In this document: piece after piece, positions 45,300 through 57,400 of the stretch
Layout: each line of letters opens with the position of its first letter
Position numbering within the stretch: position 1 is the stretch's first letter
Source of the DNA: Marivirga atlantica
Lineage (GTDB): Bacteria; Bacteroidota; Bacteroidia; Cytophagales; Cyclobacteriaceae
Length of the DNA: 64,000 nt
Direction of reading: 5' to 3'
NCBI RefSeq assembly: GCF_016734805.1
Contig: NZ_JAERQG010000002.1
Coordinates: 806,001 to 870,000, forward strand
The notes under the pieces: generated by a model
What the model saw: the letters and a program-made list of their open reading frames with translations, nothing else
The model's database searches: none
What the model was told of the DNA's origin: nothing
Made by a program: the position numbers and the translations under genes

Positions 45300-48200
45300 A
45301 AAAATTATTCTTATTTATTTATATTCTTATTATGCCATTCATGCCTTATGTTAAGGCTGAGATAGCTGAAAGTTATAATATAAATCAAACTAATAACAAT
45401 TTTGTAATTGTAGGTGCACCAAGAGTTTGTACCGATGGCTCTGGTGAACCTTACAGCATACAGAAAAGTGATAGCTATTCACCATGTACTCTTGGGAACA
45501 CTTCTTATAGCTATCTATGGCAGGTAACAGGCGGTACTTTTTCAACTGGTGGTACTCGGTACGAAGGTGCAGGTTCTCCATTTAGTTCTGCTTCAATCAT
45601 TTGGGAAGAAAATGCTCCTATAAGAAGTGTGAGTATTGCTGTTGCTATATCATGTGATGGTGGTGCCTATGGACTCACGAATACTGATGCATTAACTGTA
45701 ACTAAAAAATCCGCTAGCGAATGTTCAAGTGGTGGTGGAGGTGGTGGTGACCCAGAAACGTGCACCGTTGCTATTGACGGAAAAAGAGAATTTAATTTAT
45801 ATCTTAAAAAGCAAGAAGCTGAGGCTTATTGGATGAATAGTGGAGTTCTTGCTAGTTCATTAGACCCCATTCCATCCACCATCTGCGCAGATGAAACAAT
45901 TCAAACTTTTGGGGTTGCCTTTATTGAAGGTACTAGAGCTGGAGTAACATGTTACCAATTCGATAATTTTCCCACTCAATACATGTATTATCGAAGAAAT
46001 GGTGAACAAACTTTACATTCTTTAGGTACAAAACCGATTCGTCCAAGACTGGTTCTACAAGAAAGTGATGAATATGTTTTTGATATAGACTTTAATACTA
46101 TCGGCTCGGGAGATATAGAATTGATTTTTTCCAGAGCAGAATTAAGTACAAACAGTGAGGGTGCCATAATAGCTAATGAATGGTCTTTCTCTACGGCTTC
46201 AAATTTTTATACTATTTTAGATATTGAGGTTATACTCCCGCCAGTTTTTGAAAATATTACTTTCTTACCACCTAGTTGTCCGAATCTAGAAGATGTTGAT
46301 GAAAATGCGAAGAATAATGCAACTGTTTCTTTTACAAATACAGACGATAACTTGCAATGGGTGCAAATTAATTTATTCAAGTTTGAAGAGGGACCAGGTG
46401 GTGATATAATAGAATTAGAAAATGTCTATCAAGAGGATACTAATGGTGATGTATTTACAGGACCTGTATCAATAACGGCAGTACGTCCAGATGGTTACGT
46501 ACTTTTAGTCGAAAAAAATAATGAGAATAAATTCATATTCTCTAAAGGAAATTATCTTAATGAGAATGATGAGGAAATAGGCAGAGATTTTGGTGAGGGC
46601 TATTATGACATACAAGTTACCCCAATGCAGGAAAACGAAAGTGGCGAAATAGTAATTCAAGATGATGCCTGTACTCAAAGGTATTATTTTAAAATCCCTG
46701 ATGCTCCCGTAGTTGCTATTAGCCAAGACATAGCAGCAGCAAACACTTCCTTGAATTGTTTTGGTGATAACACCACCTTAACAGCAATGGCAGAAAGGCA
46801 AAGTGGAGACGAATTGGAATATGAGCTGCTCAAGAAATCTGGCAGCATTTTCTCAGCTGTTTCTGGTTATTTAAAGTCAGAAGACAGTGGAACAGAAATT
46901 CAATTTAGCAATGTTGAAGCTGGTGTGTACAAAATACGGGTCCGCTATAAAAAAAATGAATCTACTTTCTGTAACTGGATAGAGTCGAGTGAAATTACCA
47001 TTAGCCAACCAGACCAATTAGGACTAACGGCTGAAACACCACCGACCATTCCATCTTGTATTGGTGGTTCTGATGGTACCATTTATTTCACTCCATCGGG
47101 GGTAGATGAAAGTATGACTCTTAAAGTGTATGAACAAGAATACACGGGTCAAACATCAATTGAGACTGCTTGGACTGAAGCAGGTACTAAATCTCTTGAT
47201 TCTGATGATAACAACAGTGAGCAAACTTTTGATTTACCTGCAGGTAAATATACAGTGGCACTGATTAGAAATCCTTCATGTATAAGATTAGATGGTGCTG
47301 AGATTGTTGATACACGAAGCTATGACATCACAATTACACCTAAAGCTCCCACTTGTAAAGATGGGCAAGATGGTAAATTAATTCTGACAAATTATTCAGG
47401 TAGTCAGGCAAATACCAGTTATTCTATATCAAAACTTTACATTAACGATGTAGAAATATCTCAGGAGCAAATTAATAGCAATTATTTTGAAAGTAACTAT
47501 ACCGATAGCGACTATAATGCGTCTGATAATGCTACAGCTATTTTAGGTCTTAAAGAAGAAGACAATGTTAGGTTTACTTTAAAGGAAGGCAGTTGCTCTG
47601 AAACAGATGAATTTGAAGAAGATATCCCTCGTGTACAAAATTATTTGAGCCTAACAATTACCAGTAGAACACAAGCGCAGTGCTATCAAAATAAAGTATC
47701 TTTTACAATTGAGGCCAATAATAATGCCTCTGATTTAAATGCAGCGGCTAGTTCTGCCATCTTACGTTATAGCGATACAGAAGCGGAAGTACCTACGACC
47801 TCAACTTATACAGGCCTATCTATCGGAGCAAATACGGTGAGTGCAAGTGGTTTGGATAATGCAAGAGACTATTATGTTGAAGTCTTTGATGGCACATGCG
47901 ATGCGACTAGTACCATTATTAATTTCACGGAAAAAAAGCAGCCCCTTATTGCGGGTGATTCAGATAATCCTACATATCCACTAATCTGCTTCGGTGATGA
48001 TACTAATATTAATCTCTCCATGAGTAATACTCAGGGTGATTTGAATAATTATAATCTTAATCTACAAAGAAAACTGCCTAGTGAATCTGAATTTAGTAAT
48101 TACAGCGCTTTCACTTATGATGTTAATAGTAGCGTAAGCCTAACCTTAAAAAACCTTCCTTATGGTGTATATAAATTAAACGGTGAAGATGGTGAAGGGT

Positions 48201-51200
48201 GCCAATTTGATCAATTCTCATTCACAATTAATCAGCCTAGCCAAGCATTTCAAATGACCAAAAATGAGTTAGAGGTTAAATTCGAAAATAATTCGACTGA
48301 TTATCATGTCTCTGTTTATGGAGGATCTGATGGTATGCTAGAAGTAACTTATTTAGGGGGAGAAGAACCTTATGTTCTTAAGCTATTTGATGACAATAAT
48401 AATAAAATAGCTGAACAACAAGCATCAGCTAATACCAGTAACATTTTCAATAATCTGAGAGCTTCAGATAGTAATGGAGATCCTATTGAGTATCGACTTG
48501 AAGCAACAGATAATTTAGGATGTGCACTTGATCCTGTTTATTATTCACTAAAAGAGCCTGATCCCTTAGAATTAATTTATGACCTTTCAACTTATGATAA
48601 TGGAAATTATAATATTCAATGTTTTGATGGGGTTGATGAAATCCATGTAACAGTAGATGGGGGTATTCCTGAATATAGAGTAATATTATTTACTGAATCA
48701 GGAGATACATTTGATGAAAAAACTCTTTCAGTTGATGGGGGTACGGTTACATTTAACAATGTAGATGCAGGTTTTTATACCATAGAGGTATTAGATAAGA
48801 ATAACTTTTCAGGTAAAACACAGGATGAAGACGAGACAGGTACCTTCGAGCTAAAAGAACCCTTAGAAATCGGGGTAACTACGTCTAAGTCACCACCTAC
48901 TTGCTTTCGAGGTTCAGATGGAGAATTTACTGTAGAACCTAGGGGAGGAGTACCTAATGAAAATGGAGAATATCTTATCACTTTTTATGATAGTGATAAA
49001 AACCCAATTCCAGGAGAATCAGGATGGGCTACTGAGCTTACCTTAGTAGCTACAAGTGGTGATTACTTCTATACCATTATTGATGATTTAGATGGTTGTC
49101 CTGAGAATTTTATCCCCTTTTCAATTGATGATATTGCTCGACTCGAGATTAGTTCCTTAACACATGATTATGCACCCTGTGCGGGAGATAATGCTGCAAT
49201 ATTAAAAGTTCAGGCAATTAATGGGCGCTCTAGCGATGGAACATATACTGTTGAATTATATGACGATGCAGATAATCTACTAACATCAGAAATCACTTCT
49301 GCTTCTGGTTATTTTGCATTTGAGGATTTGTTCATTGGTGATTATCGTGTAAAAGTATTAGACGATGAAGGTTGCAGTGTTGAGCAATTAGAAACTGTTA
49401 AAGATAGATTCGATTCTCTTGTGATTACTGAAACAGTGATAGAACCATCTACCTGTGCCAATTCTGATAATGCAAAGTTAAGAGTATATGCATTCGGTGG
49501 AGATGGGAAGCATCTATTCTCAATTGATAATCAAAATAGTTGGAGAGAGGCAGATTCCTTATGGACAGATGAAAATGGATACTTGCAGTCAACAGTGTTG
49601 TTCGATAGCTTAGAGAGCGGTGGTATCTACGAAGTTTTACTGAAGGATACTAATTACTACGCTCAGTCTTTTGACAATAGTTGTTTGATTTCCAAGACAG
49701 ATACCATTTCTATTACTCCTCAGCTGCTTCTTAATGTTGAAAAGGAAGATGTAAGTTGTTATGATGCCACAGATGGAAGTCTTTCTATTTATCCTAGTTA
49801 TGGTGATGAAAAAAGCTTATCATTTTTTAATATTAAAGTATTAAAAAATGGAGATTTATTTGCTGAGAATATACTTGAATTAACGGATCTTGCTCCAGCT
49901 AATTATAAAGTAGAAGTGAGGCTAAGTGCTGAAGGTGCTTGTCGGGTAGTGGCTCGTAAAGAGGTATCCATCAGTAGGTCTCCACTACCTCTTTATGCTG
50001 ATGTTCAGTCTACTACTAGTTACAATTGTGCCAATCCATCAGAAATAATAGTTCATGGAAATGTGGAAGGTGGCTGGCCAAAAAATGGTTATGAGTACAA
50101 GTTTAATAATGGCACGTATGAATCATTTGTGCCTAATGGTGGTGTGTTTAGATTTACAGAATCTTTAACAATAGGTGAGCATGTTTTAACCATAAGAGAT
50201 AGTAAGGGTTGTGAGGAATCAACCACCTTTACAGTAGAGCCACTTATGCTCAATGTTGAAGTGCTAAACCAAACAGATGTAAGTTGTTATGGCGGTAATG
50301 ATGGCCTATTACAATTAACTTCCACTAATGGCAACTTGGCCTATAAACTGTGGAATGCAACAGATTCATTTAAAATAGCAGCTACAGATACAGCTTTATT
50401 TGATGTTATTCCTGCAGGTACATTTCAGTTGGTGGCTAGTTCGGGCTCTTGTATCTCCGATACCTTAAACTTTACTTTTAACTCACCCGATGAAATAACT
50501 ATAGACTATAACATCCTCAATCAACCTGGATGTGGTGAAGCTAATGGTGAGGTGGTTACAAACATCAGTGGCGGAGTAGCACCTTATACCACCAATTGGT
50601 TGTATAAAGGTGGACAGCTGTTAGCAGCTGATGCTTTAATGGCAGGAGACTACATTGTGATAGTAGAAGATGCGATGGGCTGTCAGAAGAGAGATTCAGT
50701 TTATTTAGAAGAACAAACAAATCTGTCCGCAACGGTAGCTGATATCTCACAAGCCACTTGCGGAGCAGCTAATGCATCAGTTACATTAAATATCACAGGA
50801 GGTGTTCCAGGCTATAGTATTGAATGGTACAATAGCCAAAATGCATTAGTAGGTAATGGCTCTCTACTTAGTAATATAAGTAAAGGAACTTACTACTATC
50901 AGCTAAGTGACCAAAGCGGTTGTGCTATTACAGATACTGTTTTTGTAGGAGGCGATGAAGCCTTGTCAGTATCAATAGCTAACGCTACGCAAGCTACTTG
51001 TGGTATCGCTAATGGTTCGGTTGATTTATCTGTAACAGGAGGGAATGCACCTTATACTGTATACTGGCCGACAACTATTCCGGTTACTAACGGACTATCG
51101 GCTTCAGGTTTAAAAGGAGGTATTGTTTATGAAGTTTTAGTGGCAGATAGCACCAACTGCGAACAGTCATTCAAGTTCTCTATTAACAATACGAGTGGAC

Positions 51201-54200
51201 CTGAACTAAGTATCAACCAGTTCAATCCAAGTTGTGGATTAGCGAATGGTACAATCGAAATTACCTCTGCTACAGGAAAAGAGCCACTATCCATCACGTG
51301 GAATGGAGTAGCCGATAACAGCAGGTTAAAAACAGGACTGGGAGAGGGCACTTACTCCATTACTGTAACAGATGCAGATAGCTGTTCTACTACTAAGGTA
51401 GTTGAGTTAGAAGAAGATTTATCGAATCAGTTGACAGTATCGAACAGTATTACTCCTAGTAGTTGTGGTGGTAGTAATGGTGTAATTGAGTTGAATATAA
51501 GAGGTGGATTTGCACCTTACCAAATCAGCTGGGACGATAATGCCAGCATTACTGAAGGTCGAAGAACAAATCTTGCTGCAGGTACTTATGAGGTAACCAT
51601 TACGGATAGCGTAGGCTGCCAATTAGAAAAATCCATTGTACTAAACGAAGTAGCCTCACCTTTGTTAACAGTTGAAAGCTTTGTTTTGGCATCATGCGGA
51701 GCTGCTAACGGTAGTATAGTACTTAGTCAACTAAGCAATGACTATAGGTATCACTGGTCTCATGACGCAGGTATTACTACAAATAGTGCAGAGGGTTTAA
51801 GTGCTGGTAAATATGATATTTATGCAGAAAATGGTTCATGCACTACCGATACCTTATCATTTTACATCACATCACCAGGCACCGACTTAAACATCAGTGT
51901 AGTGGAGACGGTAGCTGCTACTTGTGAGACCACTTATGATGGTGCCGCGGAAATAAATATTAGTGGTGGAGCATCACCTTATACCATCAGCTGGAATGAT
52001 GAGCAAAATCAAAATATAGAGAGAGCATCTAATTTATTACCAGGCACATATACTGTATTGGTGACAGATGCTTCTGGATGCAGCGCTGTAAAATCAGTAA
52101 CAGTAGGTACTGTTAATCCAATTTACATAGCAAGCTTTAATAAAGAAACTCCGAGCTGTCATACAGCTACTGATGGTAGTATTGAAGTAGTGGTAGCTGG
52201 TGGTACTGGTAATTACAGTTACTTATGGTCTACAGGAGCCAGCAGCAAAACACTTACAGGTATAGCTGCAGGCACTTACAGTGTAGAAGTTTTTGATAAT
52301 GATGAGTGTGCTGTAAGTGAAAGCGTTACCATTATTGCGCCAGACTCATTGAGTTTACAGGCTAGTGTAGCTGCTCCACGTTGCTATGAGTCAGCCAATG
52401 GCTCGGCAGAATTAAGTATTAATGGAGGCACAGCGCCTTATAGAGTCAGCTGGCCAGATGGTAATACCTCATCGAGAAGATATGATTTACTAACAGGTGA
52501 CTATGCGGTTGAAGTTACAGATGATAATGGTTGTTTACTTACACAAGTAGTTACTGTACCGCAAAAAGATAGTGTAACCATAAATTATACTATTGAACAT
52601 GCAAGCTGTTATAATGCCAATGATGCAGGTATTGAACTCACGTCAATTGGAAATGCCAGAAGTCCATTAGTGAAATGGTCTAATGGTCAACGAGGCCCGA
52701 TATTAAGAAATGTAACTGCAGGTACTTATACTGCTACCATAACAGATGCCAATGGCTGTGCTACTGCATTTGAATTTACCATCACAGAACCTGACTTATT
52801 GGAACTAGTTGATGTTGAAGAAGCTGCCACTAAATGTAATGATGCTTCTAACGGAAGTATTACCTATGAAGTGAAAGGTGGTACAGCACCATATACTTAT
52901 CGCTGGTCCGATGGTGCAATCAGCAAAAATAGATCAGGGCTTAGAGCAGGTACTTATGAGGTATTGGTTACGGATAATGCTGGCTGTGCCATAGCTGAAT
53001 CTTTTGAAATAGAAGAGCCTGAGCCATTGGTTATCACAGCTGAGCTTACAGGTGTAAGCTGTTTTGGTAGTGCAGACGGTCAAGCTACAATTGAAGTAAA
53101 TGGAGGCACAGCTCCATACCAAATCAGCTGGTCAGATGGGGAAACTACTTTTACTAGAGAGGATCTGACTGCTGGCCGTTATGATGTAACTATTACAGAT
53201 GCTAATAATTGCAGTCTTACTCAAAGACTAACCATAGACAATATTAACCCGATTGAAATAGAAAGTATTAGTAGAGACATACCTTCTTGTTATCAGGGAA
53301 CTGATGGTAACATCAGTATTGAAGTAGCTGGTGGTAGTGGTGATTATACTATTAGCTGGGAGAATGGTGCTCAGGGAGCTACTATTACTAATATAGCAGC
53401 AGGTACTTATGCTGTAACTATTACAGATGGTAATGGCTGTACTTTTAATGGTAGCATAAGACTTGATGATGCCACTCCAATTAATATCAGTCAACTGATA
53501 GTTGCTGATCCTATTTGTTACGATGAGCCATCGGGCATGGTAGCTGTGACACCATCTGGTGGTTCAGCACCTTACAAAGTTATCTGGGAAGATGGGGTAG
53601 AAGCCTCGGAAAGAAATGATTTATTGGCAGGGACCCATAGCTTTACTATACAAGATGCTGAAGGATGTACCACAGCTTATGAGGTAACCATGGAGAATCC
53701 TCCATTGGAAGAGTTAAGTAATTTACCAGAAATAGTATACCTATGTACAGGAGGTTATATCACCCTTGATGCAGGCAATTGGGGTACTTATTCATGGACT
53801 TCTGACAATACCTTTTCAAGTACTGAAAGAGAAGTAAGAATAGACGCGGAAGGTAACTACCACATAGAAGTGACAAATGAAGCAGGCTGTATAGACGCTC
53901 ACGATATAGAAGTAATTAAAGATGATGACCTTTTACAAGCTGACTTCTTACTTACCTCTGAAGCCGTGGTGGGTGATACTGTACTAATAATAGATATCAG
54001 CTGGCCTATGCCTAGTACAGTCGAGTGGTTTAACCCTGATGACAAGGACTTTTATTTAGTTTCACAGGAAGCTGATTATCAAGAAGTGATTTTTACAAGA
54101 ACGGGCGAGTTTGAGATGTCCATGAAGGCTAATCTTGATCAGTGTGAGGCATATGTGACAAAGACGATAAATGTATTATCACAAGATGAAGCGGCTCGCT

Positions 54201-54490
54201 TGAAGGAAGAAGAGCTCAGTAAGTCACAAGGGAAACTTCACTTAAGTACGAATATTTATCCAAATCCTAACTATGGAACCTTCAGGCTAGAGGTTGAGGG
54301 GAATCAGCAACATGACCTTGATGTAAGGATAGTAGACCTTCATAAGGGTTATGAATATTATCAGTTAAGTGGCAAGCAACAGCAGAAGCATGTCTTTAAT
54401 ATTACTGATGACAGGCTTCCGGCAGGCGTTTACATCGCTGTGATTGAAACCAACGGACAAACTATTTCTAAAAGATTTGTAGTTAAATGA
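45296..54490 (+). CDS. giant SprB-repeat surface protein with T9SS type A sorting domain
   Basis: A 3064-residue protein. A signal peptide (ending YVKAEIA) is followed by an N-terminal PKD-like domain with a Gly-rich linker (about 135-155) and a long region of divergent Ig-like repeats to about residue 1640. At least 15 SprB-type repeats of about 75-85 residues span 1650-2800. Each begins with a Cys-x(5-7)-(D/N)G-(S/x) motif, then GG-x-(A/G)PY-x-(I/V)-x-W, and closes with a second Cys, so each could hold a disulfide. The C-terminus (NIYPNPNYGTFRLEVEG ... QTISKRFVVK) is a type A T9SS sorting domain that anchors or releases the protein at the surface. SprB of Flavobacterium is the gliding adhesin but uses a type B domain. 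The true role here is an inference: a long surface filament or adhesin. Confidence 0.88.
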   Translation: MKKLFLFIYILIMPFMPYVKAEIAESYNINQTNNNFVIVGAPRVCTDGSGEPYSIQKSDSYSPCTLGNTSYSYLWQVTGGTFSTGGTRYEGAGSPFSSASIIWEENAPIRSVSIAVAISCDGGAYGLTNTDALTVTKKSASECSSGGGGGGDPETCTVAIDGKREFNLYLKKQEAEAYWMNSGVLASSLDPIPSTICADETIQTFGVAFIEGTRAGVTCYQFDNFPTQYMYYRRNGEQTLHSLGTKPIRPRLVLQESDEYVFDIDFNTIGSGDIELIFSRAELSTNSEGAIIANEWSFSTASNFYTILDIEVILPPVFENITFLPPSCPNLEDVDENAKNNATVSFTNTDDNLQWVQINLFKFEEGPGGDIIELENVYQEDTNGDVFTGPVSITAVRPDGYVLLVEKNNENKFIFSKGNYLNENDEEIGRDFGEGYYDIQVTPMQENESGEIVIQDDACTQRYYFKIPDAPVVAISQDIAAANTSLNCFGDNTTLTAMAERQSGDELEYELLKKSGSIFSAVSGYLKSEDSGTEIQFSNVEAGVYKIRVRYKKNESTFCNWIESSEITISQPDQLGLTAETPPTIPSCIGGSDGTIYFTPSGVDESMTLKVYEQEYTGQTSIETAWTEAGTKSLDSDDNNSEQTFDLPAGKYTVALIRNPSCIRLDGAEIVDTRSYDITITPKAPTCKDGQDGKLILTNYSGSQANTSYSISKLYINDVEISQEQINSNYFESNYTDSDYNASDNATAILGLKEEDNVRFTLKEGSCSETDEFEEDIPRVQNYLSLTITSRTQAQCYQNKVSFTIEANNNASDLNAAASSAILRYSDTEAEVPTTSTYTGLSIGANTVSASGLDNARDYYVEVFDGTCDATSTIINFTEKKQPLIAGDSDNPTYPLICFGDDTNINLSMSNTQGDLNNYNLNLQRKLPSESEFSNYSAFTYDVNSSVSLTLKNLPYGVYKLNGEDGEGCQFDQFSFTINQPSQAFQMTKNELEVKFENNSTDYHVSVYGGSDGMLEVTYLGGEEPYVLKLFDDNNNKIAEQQASANTSNIFNNLRASDSNGDPIEYRLEATDNLGCALDPVYYSLKEPDPLELIYDLSTYDNGNYNIQCFDGVDEIHVTVDGGIPEYRVILFTESGDTFDEKTLSVDGGTVTFNNVDAGFYTIEVLDKNNFSGKTQDEDETGTFELKEPLEIGVTTSKSPPTCFRGSDGEFTVEPRGGVPNENGEYLITFYDSDKNPIPGESGWATELTLVATSGDYFYTIIDDLDGCPENFIPFSIDDIARLEISSLTHDYAPCAGDNAAILKVQAINGRSSDGTYTVELYDDADNLLTSEITSASGYFAFEDLFIGDYRVKVLDDEGCSVEQLETVKDRFDSLVITETVIEPSTCANSDNAKLRVYAFGGDGKHLFSIDNQNSWREADSLWTDENGYLQSTVLFDSLESGGIYEVLLKDTNYYAQSFDNSCLISKTDTISITPQLLLNVEKEDVSCYDATDGSLSIYPSYGDEKSLSFFNIKVLKNGDLFAENILELTDLAPANYKVEVRLSAEGACRVVARKEVSISRSPLPLYADVQSTTSYNCANPSEIIVHGNVEGGWPKNGYEYKFNNGTYESFVPNGGVFRFTESLTIGEHVLTIRDSKGCEESTTFTVEPLMLNVEVLNQTDVSCYGGNDGLLQLTSTNGNLAYKLWNATDSFKIAATDTALFDVIPAGTFQLVASSGSCISDTLNFTFNSPDEITIDYNILNQPGCGEANGEVVTNISGGVAPYTTNWLYKGGQLLAADALMAGDYIVIVEDAMGCQKRDSVYLEEQTNLSATVADISQATCGAANASVTLNITGGVPGYSIEWYNSQNALVGNGSLLSNISKGTYYYQLSDQSGCAITDTVFVGGDEALSVSIANATQATCGIANGSVDLSVTGGNAPYTVYWPTTIPVTNGLSASGLKGGIVYEVLVADSTNCEQSFKFSINNTSGPELSINQFNPSCGLANGTIEITSATGKEPLSITWNGVADNSRLKTGLGEGTYSITVTDADSCSTTKVVELEEDLSNQLTVSNSITPSSCGGSNGVIELNIRGGFAPYQISWDDNASITEGRRTNLAAGTYEVTITDSVGCQLEKSIVLNEVASPLLTVESFVLASCGAANGSIVLSQLSNDYRYHWSHDAGITTNSAEGLSAGKYDIYAENGSCTTDTLSFYITSPGTDLNISVVETVAATCETTYDGAAEINISGGASPYTISWNDEQNQNIERASNLLPGTYTVLVTDASGCSAVKSVTVGTVNPIYIASFNKETPSCHTATDGSIEVVVAGGTGNYSYLWSTGASSKTLTGIAAGTYSVEVFDNDECAVSESVTIIAPDSLSLQASVAAPRCYESANGSAELSINGGTAPYRVSWPDGNTSSRRYDLLTGDYAVEVTDDNGCLLTQVVTVPQKDSVTINYTIEHASCYNANDAGIELTSIGNARSPLVKWSNGQRGPILRNVTAGTYTATITDANGCATAFEFTITEPDLLELVDVEEAATKCNDASNGSITYEVKGGTAPYTYRWSDGAISKNRSGLRAGTYEVLVTDNAGCAIAESFEIEEPEPLVITAELTGVSCFGSADGQATIEVNGGTAPYQISWSDGETTFTREDLTAGRYDVTITDANNCSLTQRLTIDNINPIEIESISRDIPSCYQGTDGNISIEVAGGSGDYTISWENGAQGATITNIAAGTYAVTITDGNGCTFNGSIRLDDATPINISQLIVADPICYDEPSGMVAVTPSGGSAPYKVIWEDGVEASERNDLLAGTHSFTIQDAEGCTTAYEVTMENPPLEELSNLPEIVYLCTGGYITLDAGNWGTYSWTSDNTFSSTEREVRIDAEGNYHIEVTNEAGCIDAHDIEVIKDDDLLQADFLLTSEAVVGDTVLIIDISWPMPSTVEWFNPDDKDFYLVSQEADYQEVIFTRTGEFEMSMKANLDQCEAYVTKTINVLSQDEAARLKEEELSKSQGKLHLSTNIYPNPNYGTFRLEVEGNQQHDLDVRIVDLHKGYEYYQLSGKQQQKHVFNITDDRLPAGVYIAVIETNGQTISKRFVVK
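50270..53700 (+). repeat. array of about 15 SprB-type repeats
   Basis: In-frame units of roughly 220-250 bases share the coding pattern Cys-x5-7-(D/N)G, GG-(T/A)APY-x-(I/V)-x-W, L-x-x-G-T-Y-x-V-x-(V/I)-x-D-x-x-x-C. At DNA level segments such as GCAGGTACTTATGAGGT and ATTACAGATG recur, which suggests recent duplication of at least part of the array. Confidence 0.8.
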
Positions 54491-57400
54491 GAATAAGATT
54501 ATTCGCAATTATTTTTTGCCTATGGCATGGGCATAGTGCACTTATTGCGCAAAGTTTTTCAACTTTGGGTAGTACCGAATTACCTGTTTTAGGTAATGTG
54601 CAGGTAGAGTGGGCTGATTTTAATAATGATGGCTATCAGGATGCTATTGTTAATGGTATTGATAATGATGGATTCAAGCATTTTGAGATATACCAAAACG
54701 ATCAGGATAATACCTTTACCTTGGTAGGTTTGCCAGTAGTGGCATTAAAAAATGCTACTTTTCTATTGGCAGATTTTAACAATGATAATAAAGTCGATAT
54801 TTTATATGGAGGTCGTGATGATGCTAATCAGGTAAAAAACCATTTACTTTTAAATCAAGGAACGAGCTTTACGGTTTCTAATGATCTTGTATCAGGGTTT
54901 TATCAGGCTAAGCTATTGGACTTTGACATTAATTTAGATGGTCAAAAAGATGTTGTTATTTGTGGTTATAATAATGCAGGTGCTATTGAAACATCTGTTT
55001 GGATTCAAAACAGCTTAAGTTTTACTCAATCAACAGACTATAGCTTACCAGACCTCTTGGGAGCTAGTTTAGCCAAAGCTGATCTTAACCAGGATGGTAT
55101 ATTAGATTTATTCATTTCAGGAGAAAACGCAAGTGGTCAATTTATATCTAAGTTACTTTTGCTCGATAAGGATGCCGAGTTAACCGAGAAGGTTTTTTCA
55201 GCCACATCAAATTTGTTAATCAATGATGTGCAACTGGTAGACTATACTGCTGATGGATTAGCTGATATTTTCTTAATAGGGCGAAACAGTTCTTTTAGTC
55301 CGGTTTTAAAGTTGTATAAAAGTCAGTCTGGTACTTACTCTGAAATTTCATCCAGCATACCAGTTCTTAATAATGCCTCTTTTGATTTAAAAGATTTAGA
55401 TAATGATGGCGATAAAGACTTAGTGGTTATTGGGTTAGATGGATCGAGTAATTATAGGGGAGAAGTTTTTACAAATGATGGTACTGGTAATTTTACAGAT
55501 GCCAATATCACTATGGATGGTATTTCTAATGGAAGTATTCAAATTGTAGATATAGATAAGGATGGCAAAAACGACTTTTTTGCTACAGGATTTTCTGATA
55601 CCAACCCTACAGACCCTATCATTTCATATTTCTATCAAAACACAATAGCAGCAACTAATGGCAGGCCGAATCCACCAACAGGATTAAGTAGTAATGTAAA
55701 CTTAAATGCTGTTGAACTGAGCTGGACAAAAAGCACTGATGCGCTTACGGCAACCAATGAATTAACCTATCAAATAGCTGCTGGCACTAGTTCAGGTAAT
55801 TATAATGTTGTAAGTGAACTAAGTATTAGTGGTGGTAATGATCTACTCGTAAACACTATTACCTCCAATGGAACTGCAGCAAGCAGTTTTTTAAGCCAAT
55901 TAAGCGAGGGTGAATATTTCTGGACTGTTCAGACAATTGATGCAGGTGGTTTAAGCTCAGGCTTCGCAGCTGAACAATCCTTTATTATTTGCGATAAACC
56001 TGACCTTGGAACAGACAGTGAGATTTGTGTGGGTGATGATGCTTTACTTTCAGCTGGTGTATCTGCTGATGAGGTAAACTGGTATTCGAAAACAGACGGT
56101 CTACTGTTATCAGATAATAATGATTTCAGCTATACTGTAGAAAAGGATGATACTATAATTGTAGAGGTGATAAAACCATTAGGTTGTACAGTTTACGATA
56201 CTATTAACATTAAAGCGATTGAATTACCAGCTTCATCGCTTCCATCAAATATTTCAATATGTGAGAATGAAATGCTGACATTAAATATTAGTGAGTCATT
56301 TAACAATATCGATTGGTATAGAAAAGGTGAGGGATTAATTCAATCAGGTGGTTCTTCATATAGTCAAGTAGTATCTGCTAATGATACTATTGTGGCGGAG
56401 TTAACAAATGGTTTTGGCTGTGTAGGCTATGATACTATTTTTGTTCAGTCACTGGTTTTACCTGATCAAAATCCTTTAATGGCAGTTGAATTATGTGAAT
56501 TCGATACATTATCATATAGCATCAACACAGCCTACGATCAAATTTCATGGTATACTAAAAAATTAGGAGTAATAGCTACAGATGTTATTAATATTAAACA
56601 AGCTTTTACAGAAACAGATACACTTTTTGTTGATAAAACAAATGTAGAAGGCTGCTCAGTTACTGATACAATAGTTGTGACTGTAAATCCTTTACCAGAG
56701 ATTGATTTAGGTGCTGACGTTAATATTTGTGAAAATTCCATCGCTCAGTTTGAAATATCGGGAACTTGGGCCTCAGTGGAATGGACAAGTGCTAAAAGGG
56801 GATCACTAGCTTCTGACATAAACACGATTGATTTTACCGTAACAGAAGATGATAGCTTGTTTGTTGAAGTGGTAGATGATAAAGGCTGCTCCAATGCTGA
56901 TACACTTTTAATAACCAAATTAGATTTACCAGTTTTCTCCCTAGGAAATGACACAGCCATTTGTGTGAACGCCAATATTTTGTTAGAAGCTCAAGAAGGT
57001 TTAGCTAGTGTAGAATGGACCTCAGTTAAAAATGGCTTGCTTGAAAGCGGTGATTGGTTTCTTGATTATCAGGCAACTGAGGCTGATACTATTATAGCAA
57101 AAGCTTTTGCTTTTAACGGTTGTACATATACTGATTCCATTATAGTGGATACAATTGAACCTCCATTTTATGATTTAGGAGATGATTTCTCCATATGTTC
57201 TGGCGAAATAGTTAACATTGAAATCCCAACCTTATCAGATAGTATTAACTGGTATTTGGGTGATAGTTTACTTAATACGCATCAATCAAATATTAATTTT
57301 GAAGCGGATAATTCAGTTACGGTTTACGCAGAATACATCAACAATAGTAATTGTATTGGCTATGATACACTTCAAGTAACTGTTAATAAGCTTCCTACAG

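Noticed and set aside
50270-53700. Possible CRISPR-like or non-coding tandem repeat
   Set aside because: The units are long, imperfect and in frame, and they encode a recognisable SprB-type repeat.
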